64,000 nt of DNA, taken from the NCBI GenBank assembly GCA_002964805.2, contig PUDQ02000016.1, forward strand, positions 930,001-994,000, read 5' to 3'. The translations under genes were made by a program, and so were the position numbers. The stretch comes from Trametes villosa (lineage: Eukaryota; Basidiomycota; Agaricomycetes; Polyporales; Polyporaceae). A model generated the notes under the pieces. The model saw only the letters and a list, made by a program, of their open reading frames with translations, was not told the DNA's origin and made no database searches. Shown here piece after piece: positions 41,757-52,245 of the stretch (the stretch's first letter is position 1; every line of letters starts with the position of its first letter).

Positions 41757-43778
41757 TCAGTCGTCGTCGTCGCCGATGACGTGGTTTCCGGGCTCGACGT
41801 CGCCCGCGGGCACGGGGGCGTACCACTTGTTGCTCTGCGTGAGCTCGATCGCGCCCTCTCCGGACGACGCGGGGGCGGCGTTCCGCCCTGTCGTGGCATG
41901 CAGGTTGATAAGGCCGACGATGAGGGCGTATAGAATGAATGCGACGCTGCGGAAGTGGTCTGAGTGAGTGGTCCTGCGCGCATATAGGGAGGGACGGCGC
42001 ACCTGAACATGACCAGGATGTATGTGACATGGTCCATCTTCTTGTCGTTGACAAAGTGCAGCTCTTCGTCCGTAGCGGACATGAAGAGCAGCCTGTGCGA
42101 CGGTTAGTGAGCAGCGATAAATCGGGTATCGCGACAGAAGCATACCCTGAGGCGACAAGGAGCTACGCGCAGGAGTTAGTCACGCGATCAGCTGGCTGGA
42201 GGGACTGGTACATACGAAGGGAGGTAGATGCCTGAATGCGCGCATCGGGTTCGGCGACGATGCGACAGGGTCCTCGCGAGCCCCATCGAGCGTATGCTCG
42301 CTGTGGCTATCGCCCTCAACGACGTCTTGCGTGTACTTCGGTGCAACGAAGCAGACCTCGATGATGCGTGCCAGGCCCGCAGACATCAAGGTGTATCCGA
42401 AGAGGGCGTGTACCTGTATGCCGGTTAGCTCCCCGCATACAACCGAACGCAAAAGTGCGCTAACCTTCGTGGATAGCATGAGTGCTTGGGCGTGATCGGA
42501 CATCGCCCAACCGGTCAAGATGATACTGCCCGCCGTGGTCAGAGCGTGCGTCACCTCCTCAAGGGCGAAACTACGCACATAAGGGCGGGAACAACGGATC
42601 GCTGAAGAGTAGCACAGATCGCAGCCCTCAGTTAGCCCGTGTACATGCCTTCAACCGCGCCCACTAACCTGGTTATTCCTAGAGAGGAAGATCCCAAGGA
42701 TTCCTCCAGCCCACCCTGATGACGTGAGCAAAGCTGGTCACTCGTTAGCACACGGAGTTTACATACAGAGAACACCAAGAATCCTGCAACAAATCCATAA
42801 GAATCAAACGGATGGGGGGATGAGGGGTGCGTACGTGTGTTGCATGTCCTTGACCGACCACGTAGAGCCGCGATGCTCCGTAAATGTGTTGACTGAGAGC
42901 GAATGAGAGGAGGGACATAGTCTGCCGCTCGGTAAGGCTTACTAATTCCCTACACACAGAACCGGAAGCCCTTCAGAACCAACCGTAGGGCGTACTAGAT
43001 GCAGAAGAGCTTACCCAAAGCATGATGACCCACGAATCCCACCAATCGGGGCTACGCCCACTGCGCCGCACCCAGGCCTCGCCGACAAGCAGCAAAATAG
43101 CCATGATGGTGCCGTATGCAATGAATCCGCTCCCCTGTGCATAGAGGCCGTTCGTATGAGGCTCGAGCTCGGACTCGTTTGTGACGCACCATGATGTAGT
43201 GAGCGAGACATTGTCCAAGGTTATCGCCTCGGCAGTAGCCTCCGAACGCGATCGCGCCGAACAGCATCTGCACCCACGCGAGGATGGGGTACGACTTGCC
43301 TACCACGCCGTGCAGACGGACTGCCCACGGCCGAAGGGATTGTTCATGTATGTGCAGCTTGAGGTACACACCGAGGAACAACTGGGTGGCCATAGGGATG
43401 AAGAGGATATTCGCGGTCTTTCCGTGCGCGCCGGCAAGGAAAGCTCGGCCCTTATGAGAATGTCCGAGTACATAGCCCGCAGCGGTGAGCGCGAATCCGG
43501 CGCTCTGCGCAAGGGTGAGCAAGTGGAGCTCGCAACAGTGAATAGATATAACGTACTTGTAATGGGACATGCCATCGGCTCCGGGAGAGCCCCAGGACCA
43601 TTCCTATCGGGAACAAAACCCCCCAGACGGCTGCTTGTAGGAAGATGTGTAGCCATAGGATAGTATCTACAGGAGCGTTTGCTTGCTCCTCCGTGAGTTC
43701 ATCATGATGTTTGTGGGCTACCACAGAGTGAGCGGAGAGCAGGACGAGACTAGAGATCAGGGCCAGACGGCGGGCCAT
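41757..43778 (-). CDS. Ytp1-like multi-pass membrane protein
   Basis: Thirteen exons (43778-43557, 43504-43190, 43134-43015, 42949-42943, 42892-42835, 42783-42767, 42715-42669, 42601-42579, 42525-42465, 42413-42216, 42162-42146, 42092-42003, 41946-41757) close exactly to 454 aa. The start has a signal-like segment ([27 protein letters not shown]). Family blocks are [68 protein letters not shown], a KDMQHT block, [18 protein letters not shown] and MSDHAQ. About ten membrane segments are likely. The exons of 7, 17 and 17 nt are needed to restore the NTFTEHR, MQHT..WWAGG and LLVASG blocks. Yeast Ytp1 has no firmly known function. The tail ends in DDDD. Confidence 0.88.
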
Positions 43779-44234
43779 GACTAGAACCACACGAGAGACG
43801 TGTCTCAAGCAAGGTGAGCCTCCACAGCCAAGAACCTGCAAAACGCTGAGTACGAGCCGCGGAGGATAGCGGAAGGAGGAAGACGGGGTACGAAGCCAAG
43901 CCGCTCTCTGCGGGCAGACGCACTTGCAGCAGCGCTTGTCAGCGCCCGGCATCCAAAGTAATCGCCTTCGGTTCATTCGGCCGGGTAATCCCGGAGTTGG
44001 TACCCAGCGCTTGTCTTGGGTGGGTGGACTCAGGTGGACTCTCTGAGTCTCCTTGCTCTCTCCTCGTCATCGTGCACGACGATCTCGTCCAGCAGCTGTT
44101 GCGGTCATCCCCTGCTGACCGTGGATATTTTATGTACTCATTATTGAACAGTATTGATGAGCTGACGGCCACAACTCTAGTACTCTCCAGGTACTCTCTG
44201 TGGATGTAGCATCTGTAGTCCGGATTGTGCTAGT
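43779..44234. other. divergent promoter region
   Basis: About 456 bp between the Ytp1-like gene (leftwards) and the decayed F-box gene (rightwards). An AT-rich patch at 44125-44160 lies before the latter. Confidence 0.4.
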
Positions 44235-45471
44235 ATGCCATACCAGCCTCTTCCTGGAGAGATCACCGACCGCATCATCCGCTTCGTATGGCCCGACAAG
44301 CGCACCCTCTGCAGCTGCGCGCTTGTTCGTCGCAATTGGCTCCCGGCGAGCAAAGCAAATCTCTTCCATGAGGTACAGATAGTAACCGCTGCATCCTACG
44401 ATGTGTTCGCCGATCAAGTCCTCCGAACTCGGGAGATGAAGCCGTGGTTGCTCTCAGTACGGCGCCTTATGATCAGCAATCCCCGACCAGACCATTACCC
44501 GGGCGAGCCTCCTCGCAAGATAGCTCTCCGAGACCTTCGGCGACGACAGGGCCAGCTCTTTCTTCACGAGTTCGCCCACCGCCTACCTAACCTGCACTCC
44601 ATGACCATCGTCAATCTAGACTGGATCACCCTTCCCCCACATTGGTCCACGCATCTGGTGCTCTCCTCCTACCGTGGTGTGAAGAAGCTCTGCCTCCGCG
44701 GTTGCCACTTCAGCTCGTTCACCTCCTTTCGTCGAATGATCTCTGCAGTTCCCTCGTGAGCGCGGCTATCTGTGGAGGAGGTGGTATGGCCACCGGGACA
44801 TATGTCCCCTCCAGGCCCCTCGACGGGCTGGCCTCGCCCTTCCCTCGAGTTCCTCTCCATCCGTGGCCGGGGTATAGTTTACGGCCCACTCTTTGATTGG
44901 CTGCTCACCATCTCGGCGGTCCCTGGTGGAGTATCAGCAACGCCTGCGCGACGGATACACTGAGGCCGCGCTTCACTTCCTGCAGCATCTACCAGATACG
45001 CTTGCGGGCCTCAGCTTGTCTTTCTATACAGGAGGTGCGTTCGCATTCCGTGAGTCTTGCACGTGCGAGTGGATGCTAACGTCGTAGTTCGCAAACGACG
45101 CAGACAGCGTGCTTCCGCTATCCCACCTCGCTCGCCTACGCGTGCTACAAATCGTGATGCCTACGGAAGGCGGCGATGCACCGCAATGGCACAAGATCCC
45201 GCCCATGCTTCAGGACCTACAATGTGCGCTGCAGGAGCTCCGTTTCTTCTTCGCTACTTCCGTCGACTTGGTTGACCGGACTGGCGGCCGCGATACGACC
45301 ATGGAACTGCTCGACTCCTTCCTCCAACAGCCGGTATTTCAGGGACTGCGCCGAGTGGCCTTCCGAGTCCCGAATGTCTACCATCCTACCGATGTGCGGT
45401 ACCCCGATCGCATCCTCCGGACAAGGCTACCAAAGACGTATCGCCGAGGAATACTATACATACATGCATAG
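44235..45471 (+). pseudogene. F-box/LRR-like gene, apparently decayed
   Basis: The first 174 codons (44235-44759) are a typical Agaricomycete F-box protein start (LPGEITDRIIRFVWPDKRTLCSCALVRRNWLPASK). A TGA then stops it, yet the same frame continues with family-like sequence (SVEEVVWPPG...SLEFLSIRGRGIVYGPLFDWLL). The frame then shifts by one near 44920 (LVEYQQRLRDGYTEAALHFLQHLPDTLAGLSLSF) and again around 45035-45088, where a spliceable intron exists but is out of phase. The last part (LARLRVLQIVMPTEGGD...VFQGLRRVAFRVPNVYH) is open to 45471. No set of introns I tried keeps frame throughout, so I call it a pseudogene. Assembly errors are the alternative. Confidence 0.6.
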
Positions 45472-45759
45472 GAACGTCAAAACCTTGGGCTAGGGTCCAT
45501 CCAATGCCGGACACTTTGACACTACGTCCCAGTAACAGGCAGATGCAGTCTCGCGGCCGAACTCGCGGCCGGTAGGAAATGGCGTACAATTCTGCAGGGT
45601 GGCCGGAGAACATACGTAACAAACAATGAAACATCCACGTTGACAGATCTAGAACATACGGAAGGTCAATGCATGAGGAACAATGACTTGATGAACGAGC
45701 TCGCGGTGGCGTAGTATCGGTGAGTACCATCTCCAATTATCAGTGGCAAACGCACTGAG

Positions 45760-46240
45760 TTACAGGGAGATCTGGCAGAGCCGCGTTGCAGGTACGTGGT
45801 GTTATTAGTGACTTGAGTATCGGTACACCTGATGAAGCACTTGCTTACCTTCGAGATCATGCGGTCCACTTCAGCAGCCAAAAGCTCCAGGAAGCGGCTC
45901 ACTTCGTCGAACGCGACGAGCGCGCACTTGCTAGGGCACTTCTGGGCCGCCCACGCAACACCCTTCGCGCGCAAGGCCTCCTCTCGCAACGCATCGAGGT
46001 GGGGCGTACTTCGCATGACATAAAAATCCACAAACCAGATCTCCACCGCGTTGCACTGGTAGCGCCGACTTCGGCAGTCTGCACGCTTCCTCCACGTCCA
46101 CCCGCTGCCGAAGAGCGCGTCCATCTCGTACTCTCGCGCCGGGAAGTCGTCCAAGGACTTGCCGCACGCCCGCCGGTAGAGCAGCAGCCGTCTCGGTGCC
46201 TGCCGCAGCTGAGAAGCATCGGGGAAGTCAGCGGTACCAT
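45760..46240 (-). pseudogene. truncated BTB-family paralog (C-terminal part only)
   Basis: Two exons (about 46240-45849, 45771-45760) match the C-terminal half of the fungal BTB protein family: RLLLYRRACGKSLDD, a C..C-rich middle, WFVDFYVMRSTPHLDALREE, CALVAFDEVSRFLELLAAEVDRMISK, then a 12-nt last exon ending ISL-stop. The BTB/POZ half that should precede it is missing; upstream of 46240 the frame has stops and only 240 bp separate it from the next complete copy. It is probably a partial duplication. Whether it is transcribed is unknown. Confidence 0.65.
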
Positions 46241-46484
46241 CTCCGGTGTACTCTCGTTTACACGGGGGAATAGTTCAGACTCGGGAGCTTACCAAAACAG
46301 AGAATACACTACTACCGCAGTAGGCATCTCACACGAGCCCTGGATTCTACGTGGTCTGCTGAAAGGCACTTCATGGTACACAACTCGCTGCCGCAACGCA
46401 TACGGCCTATACAGTTCAACGACCCGCCTTTTCGCCTGCGGAACGAAGCGACCCACACCCGTCCGCCCGGTCTTCCTTGTCCGC

Positions 46485-47568
46485 CTAGAAAGGGACCTGC
46501 GGTGGCCGTAAGCAACTTCGTACGTGGGTCACTTCCTGGCACTGAGAGGAAGTTACACCTACCACGGACAGTTGGCGCTCGATCTCAGCGGTGAAGTGGG
46601 CCTTGAGGACCGCAATGTGCTCATGCATCTTCCATAGGCAGGAAGAGCACATTGTCCCAGACGGCAGCGCAGAGCCTAGGCCTAGCGCGTTGCCATCTTG
46701 CAAGACCGCCGGATGCGGTCTCACCCGTAGTAGAGCCTTGATTCGTTCTTGGTCGGACTGACTCAGAAAGAGCCTCGAGGGATTGGCCCCCATGCATGGC
46801 CGAACTGAGCCCGATACAGGTTGTCGAAGCCGGACTTTGCATTGTTGAACACTCGGGGCTTCCCAACTGTCGATCTGATCCAGAGCAGCAATGCACGCGT
46901 CCCGGTAGACGAGCAAGCGCCGGTACGTCCGTGCGCTGATATCGTCCAGTTCGACCGCGTCGGGGCTCCAAATGGTCGTGAGGCGGAAGCACGCCTGGGC
47001 CGCGGCCTTCGTGAGCTCCGGCTCCGGCAGCTGTACCGTGAACGCGAACACGCGCAGCGGCTCGTCGAACAAGAATGGCTCGAGCGCCGCCCGGGCCCGG
47101 GCCTTCGCGGCGCCGCGCAGGTCGTACTTGACCCATGCGCGGAGGACGGGCTTGACGGCGTCGAAGGCAGGGAACGTGGGCACGGGGCCGAAGGGGTGGC
47201 AGATCTGAACGAGCGCGTGGAGGGTGTCGCCCGACTCGGCGAGGTCGATCGGTGCTCGCGCCGACTCGGAGGCCGTCGGGCCTCGCTTGCCTGCTTTCTC
47301 TGGGGCTCGGGCGCTGGGCACCGGCTGGGGGATGCTGAACATGTCGGAGAAGACGTGGGAGGCGTCGATCAGGAAGTTCTGGAGGGCGTGCACTTCGACT
47401 CCGTCGGCGCTGCGCAAGATGACGTCGATGAACGGCTTGTCGAACGAGATCGTGGGCTGGTGCGATGCGGGATTCGTGCTGCCGGAGTCTGGGGGAGGGA
47501 ACAGTGGGTTGAGTGGTCCACAAGCGAATCTAGCGGATGAGGCGCGGCTTACCTGCGGTAGAACCCAT
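46485..47568 (-). CDS. BTB/POZ domain protein (copy A)
   Basis: Exons 47568-47553 and 47488-46563, then probably 46496-46485 after an in-frame 66-bp intron, give 317 aa; 339 aa if unspliced. The BTB domain is FDKPFIDVILRSADGVEVHA.NFLIDASHVFSDMFS, followed by the typical IDLAESGDTLHALVQICHPFG block and helical repeats (VLRAWVKYDLRGAAKARARAAL). The C-terminus carries Cys pairs (CSSCLWK) and the amphipathic ending FTAEIERQLSV. The 16-nt first exon encodes only MGSTA. BTB proteins of this family are expanded in Agaricomycetes and probably dimerise and recruit partners, perhaps to Cul3 ligases; no function is known. It is one of three related copies within 6 kb. Confidence 0.82.
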
Positions 47569-48056
47569 CTTTACAAGGGTAAGAGCGGATGATGAGCTGA
47601 TCTAGGCGAGCGAGGTCATACCGTACACTTTATAGCGTCTGTACAGAGTGCGCGGCACTGGGCCCTGAGCGCGCTATACTGGATGCTGCGGTACCGAAGC
47701 CTCACTGTGGAGCAGGGCACGCCGGCATCGTTGCTTCGGCTGTGGTAAATGCTGCTTCTCTGTATGTCCACGGAAGTATAGCACGCGCACCTGGCTTGTA
47801 CTGCGGTAGGCAAATTCGTCAGCATAGTCAACAGTATCCCTTCGATGCCCTCCCTCGCGCTGCCCGCCACATGAATGACGAGCGGACCGGCAATGCAGCA
47901 GTGTCAGACACTGCACACAAGACTATATCAAGCGCGCCCCAGAGGCGTTCAAAGCACGCATTAATCTGCATTAATACACTAGAAAACTCAACACTGTATG
48001 GTATACGGTACGCGACGCCCCCACGCGCGCGCCCGCGAGTCCGGGGCCCTAGACGC
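47569..48056. other. intergenic, nothing recognised
   Basis: Upstream region of BTB copy A and downstream of the RING gene. No RNA gene or repeat seen. Confidence 0.4.
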
Positions 48057-49613
48057 CTACGCGTCCTCGGGCGAGAGCAACCAGCCCGCGTTGAACGTCG
48101 GGCGCGGGCGATATGAGGCCTCCCCACCCCTCCTCCGGGGCGAGAAGATGTCGCCCATTGGCAGCCCCGAGCGCTGCGGGCCACCGCTCGAGCCTGCACT
48201 CGAGCTCAAGTCCGAGGTCCGCAGCATGCTCCCGTTATGCGCGTCGTCGTCCTCGTCCTCTTCGTCCAGGAAGCTGTAGTCGGAGCTGTTCGCGGTGCGG
48301 CGGATGCGCGGCGCGCCGGGCACGCGCCGCGACTCGATGCGCTTCGAGAGGTCGAAGGGGGAGCCGAGGAGGCGCGGGCGCTTCGGGATGCGCAGGATCG
48401 GCCGGGGAGCGGCGCCCCCGGTCCCGGCGGCGTCCGAGGACGACCCTGCGGCGTGGTCTCCGGGGAGCGCGAGCGAGTCGGTGCTCGACGACGCGCTGAA
48501 GGAGATGGTGTCGAGAGCGGCTTGGCTGCTGGTGCGCTTCATGTGCAGGGCGGCGGTGGACGACGCATTGTCATGGCTACAGCGCGTATCCATGTTCGTC
48601 AGCATACTAGTACGCCGAGGGGGAGACAGACGGTATCACGGCGGGCACCCTAGAATAGGAGACCTGACAAAGGTCGTCTCAAAGTCCAACGGAGAGTTTG
48701 ACTATGTGCCAAACCAAGGCCCATTACGCGGCTTTGCGCTCAAACGGCCCTAGGAACTGGATACTAAATATCTTACTCGAAATGCGCTTGCTGCAGCTTG
48801 CAGGCGTTGATCATTGCTCGTCGACTCTGTTTCGACGTTGCGGTGCAGAGTCTGATGCACCTTGCATGAGGAATGAGAGTCTTGCTCTGACGAGCAATGG
48901 ACCAAGGACCAAACGACTTCCGTCCGGACTCATGTTCAAGGATGCCCGGTGCGTATGTGTGAGGGAGAAGGGGAGGGGCACTCACATGGACCTGAGGGTT
49001 TTGTACTTTCCCTTGAGGCAGTCATGCTTCTTGCGGAGGTCGCGGACATCGCGCTCGAGGCGCTCCTTGGCGAGGCGCTCGTCGCGCTCGCCCTGGGCGT
49101 GGGCTTGGCTCGCGCGGAGGGCGGCCTCGCAGCGGTCCATGAGTAGCGCCTTGTCCTGGACGAGGGCGTCGATCTTGTCGGTGAGGCGGGCGACCTGAGC
49201 GCGGAGCTCGCGCTGGGACTCGGCAGCGACGGCGGCATCGGGGTCGGCGAGGGCGTTGGGGGAGATGAAGACGCGGCGGATGCTGGGGATGATGAAGGAG
49301 TGGTACTTTTTAGGCACGAAACGAAGGTCGGGTATGGCTGTCGGGTGGGGCGGCGCGGTTTCAGGGGATGGCGGGGAAGACGACGGCGATCGGGGGCGTA
49401 CCTATGCTAAAGGGGGCCCTGCATGTGGGGCAGGAGGCGTTGAGGGCGTCGGCGCTGGCCTCGATGTAGGAGGTGAGGCAGGCTTCGCAGCAGAGGTGGC
49501 CTGGGAGAGATCAGCACGAGGCAGAGGCTGTTTGAGGGTGGGAACGGACCGCAGGGCGTGGAGACGGGGACCTTGAGTTGGTCGAGGCAGATCCCGCACG
49601 TCAGGCCGTCCAT
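48057..49613 (-). CDS. RING-finger protein with coiled coil
   Basis: Four exons (49613-49550, 49500-49402, 49337-48986, 48606-48057) give 354 aa. A C3HC4 RING opens the protein (MDGLTCGICLDQLKVPVSTPCGHLCC..C....CPTC), with intron 1 inside the CGH motif. A conserved linker (FVPKKYHSFIIPSIRRVFIS) follows, then a coiled coil at about 125-175 (ESQRELRAQVARLTDKIDALVQDKALL...). The last exon is a Ser-rich, disordered tail with basic and acidic blocks (SDYSFLDEEDEDDDAHNG). The RING predicts E3 ubiquitin ligase activity; targets are unknown. It is divergent from BTB copy B, with a shared 630-bp upstream region. Confidence 0.88.
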
Positions 49614-50246
49614 TTTCGGGGAGGGGGGATGAGGAAGAGGTATCCAGTCCGTCGCAGACGGACGCGTCGGGGAGAAGGGGCAAGGAGCGGACGACGCGGG
49701 TCGGCGGACACTTGAGCAGAGTTGATGAAAGAGAGAGGTAGCGTAAACGGAACTCAAACATCCTTTCCCCCTGCCTGACCAACGCGGTCACCTGACTGTG
49801 ACCGTCACACCTCGGCCGTCGGCATCCCGAGAGGCGCCCAATCTGCCTGCCTTCGTCTCCTTCCGTCCGTGCCTGAGCCGAACTCTCATGCGTTCGACAA
49901 CTTCAACTTGTCGCCTCAACCGCTAAGTTCGCGATTTAGGTTCTTGGTACTCTTGGCTGTAGCTCTCGCACTCGATACTCATCCTCCAGCGTCAACATTG
50001 CCAGTTGCTTTAGCCTTGGATCCCTCGCAATCCCAACAATTTGTTAATTCGAGAGGGCGGAAACAAGCGTCGATGCTTGCCTCTTGGGCACGGCTGTGGT
50101 CGACAAATCCCGCGTAGTACCGTCAAGGTATCCCCTACCGACTGTAGGCTCATCCATCCCAGGGCTGGCAAATGACCTACTGAGGGGCGCATGTGGTGCT
50201 TCTCGCGCCTCGAGGCGGACTTCTGCTATTGCTGCTGCGGTAGTCC
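49614..50246. other. shared upstream region of RING gene and BTB copy B
   Basis: Divergent 633-bp intergenic region. No TATA box is obvious on either side. Confidence 0.4.
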
Positions 50247-51503
50247 ATGGATGCTAAAGAGGACCCGTCGTTGCAGTGTGCTGCTGCAGGTTACCCCCTC
50301 GTACCAATCTCTCGACTGCCCAACTCCTCCCAGTGAGTGTAGCACCTGAGGGCGCCCTGCGTTCCACTGATTCACAGAATTCACGCCCATAGTGGCCGCA
50401 ACACCAACCGCAGCTTCCCCGGCACCTCCTCTCGTCCCTCAGAACGACAGCGGGCGGCCCACGCGCACGGCCCCGCCGCCCTTCGACAAACCCTCCGCGG
50501 ACCTTATCCTCCGCTCATCTGATGGCGTTGACTTCCGCGTCTTCAAGTGGATACTGGGCGACGCCTCCAAGGTGTTCGCGGACATGTTCAGCCTCCCTTC
50601 CACGCCCTCCACCGCATCCGCCGAGGCAGCTTCGCCGAATCAGACCCATCACTCGGACACGGCCCCTGTAGTCCCCGTCACCGAGGATAGCACGACGCTC
50701 GCGGCCTTGCTCCGTCTGTGCTACCCGCTGTGCAAGGTCCCGAGCTACTACACCTTCGATGAAATCAAACCGATCGTCGCGGCCGCGCACAAGTACCAGA
50801 TCGACCACGCGATATCCGTCCTCCAGCCACAACTTATGCGCGTCCTCAAAGCCAAGCCCGTTCGCGCATACGCATTCGCGATCAGGTACAACTTGCGAGA
50901 CCTCGCGGTGGACGCTGCGCGGGAGTTCCTGCACGTGCGGGACACTCTGGTCTATGCTCCGGAGCTCGCAGAGATCAGCGGCGCCGTGTATCACCGCCTC
51001 CTCGAATACCGCCAGCACGTCAGCACGTCAATCCTTGAGCTCAAAACGGTGCCATTGCGCCCCACACTTTCCTCGATCCTAGGGGATAACCGGGGCTGGA
51101 TCCTCAACTGCTCAAATTGCGACCCATACTATTACAAGGGCCATGTATGCAGAGTCAATGCCCAGGACTGCGATTTCTGCGTCGTCGACTGGGTCGAGAC
51201 CTATTTCAACGGCATACTCGACGTCCTCAGTGTTACACCCTTTCCAGAAGATTTAGTAACGAACTGGAACATCTCCAAGCTCACCAACACCGCCGCGGAA
51301 GAGGTAAGGCGACGCGGGCGGTCATCGTCGTGCAACTGCAGCAGTCGTCTGGCGAGTGGCGAGTTCGTTCGGCTCGTACATGGTGCTGCAACGCGTCGCA
51401 TTGATCAGGTGAGCTTCGACGTGACAGCGGGGCCCCGGGTGCAGTCGCGATGCTCCTTGCTGACTATCCGGACATTGTGCAGATATCCTTGGACTTTGCT
51501 TGA
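50247..51503 (+). CDS. BTB/POZ domain protein (copy B)
   Basis: Probable exons 50247-50289, 50393-51408 and 51483-51503 give 359 aa. The first exon is inferred: the large exon has no in-frame ATG, an acceptor lies at 50392, and the ATG at 50247 joins in phase through a donor at 50290. The BTB domain reads FDKPSADLILRSSDGVDFRVFKWILGDASKVFADMFS, then VTEDSTTLAALLRLCYPL, YTFDEIKPIVAAAHKYQIDHAI and ELAEISGAVYHRLLEYR. The C-terminal part has paired Cys (CSNCDPYYYKGHVC, CDFCVVDWVETYF) and ends in a 21-nt exon (ISLDFA). Copy A is on the other strand 3-4 kb away. Confidence 0.8.
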
Positions 51504-52245
51504 GTGCCCGAATGCGCGATGAGAAGTCGAAGTGGCGGGGACGCGAGGTAGGAGGGCAGGGGGGGGTATGCAGCTGTGTATGCGCTCAGGCATTCTGATT
51601 TATATCTACCTTCCTTTGACCGCTTCTGTCCGTGCCCGAGCCGATCCTCCGTATATGTATTCCGGGACTTCAACCCCTCGCCTCGATATCTCTCGCCACT
51701 TCGGCGCGCGTTCTCTGGGTGCTCCAGGCTCCAGGCCTCGCACTTATCGACTGGGGTAGTACTGAAACTCAGCAAGCGGTTGCCAGTACTGGCCGGGCGG
51801 CCTTGGTTGAACCTGGTGGTTCAGAAGTGCCGTGTGCCCGGTGTTGCGGCTGTTCCGTCCACTGGCATGTCGCCCGGTCTGACACCGTGGGTGCTCCTCA
51901 GTGTGCCAGAGAGACCTCCACTGCCGAGCTCCTACCACGACCCGAATCATACTGAGAGGTATAGGGGTGTTTAACGTTCAATTTTCAGGATCTTCTTCAA
52001 TCTCTCCTTGGGGTCGCTGAGCGGCGTAGGTCACTGTCAAGCGCGGTCACGTGGCGCCGGCTGCTTAGGCGCACGTGGGATGCGCGACTTGCGCGACGCG
52101 TTGTTGACAGACTCTGCCCGCCACCACCATCCTCTCTGCTTCGCCTTCTGCACCTCCGCCGTGGACCTACAGCATAGAAACTGAGGACAGTTGCGCCCAT
52201 ATTTAGAACGCATCTTCCTCACGTAGATATCGCCGCATTGCGCAA
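51504..52245. other. intergenic, nothing recognised
   Basis: The 3' region of BTB copy B and promoter of the next RING gene. It includes a pyrimidine-rich run near 52100-52150. Confidence 0.4.
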
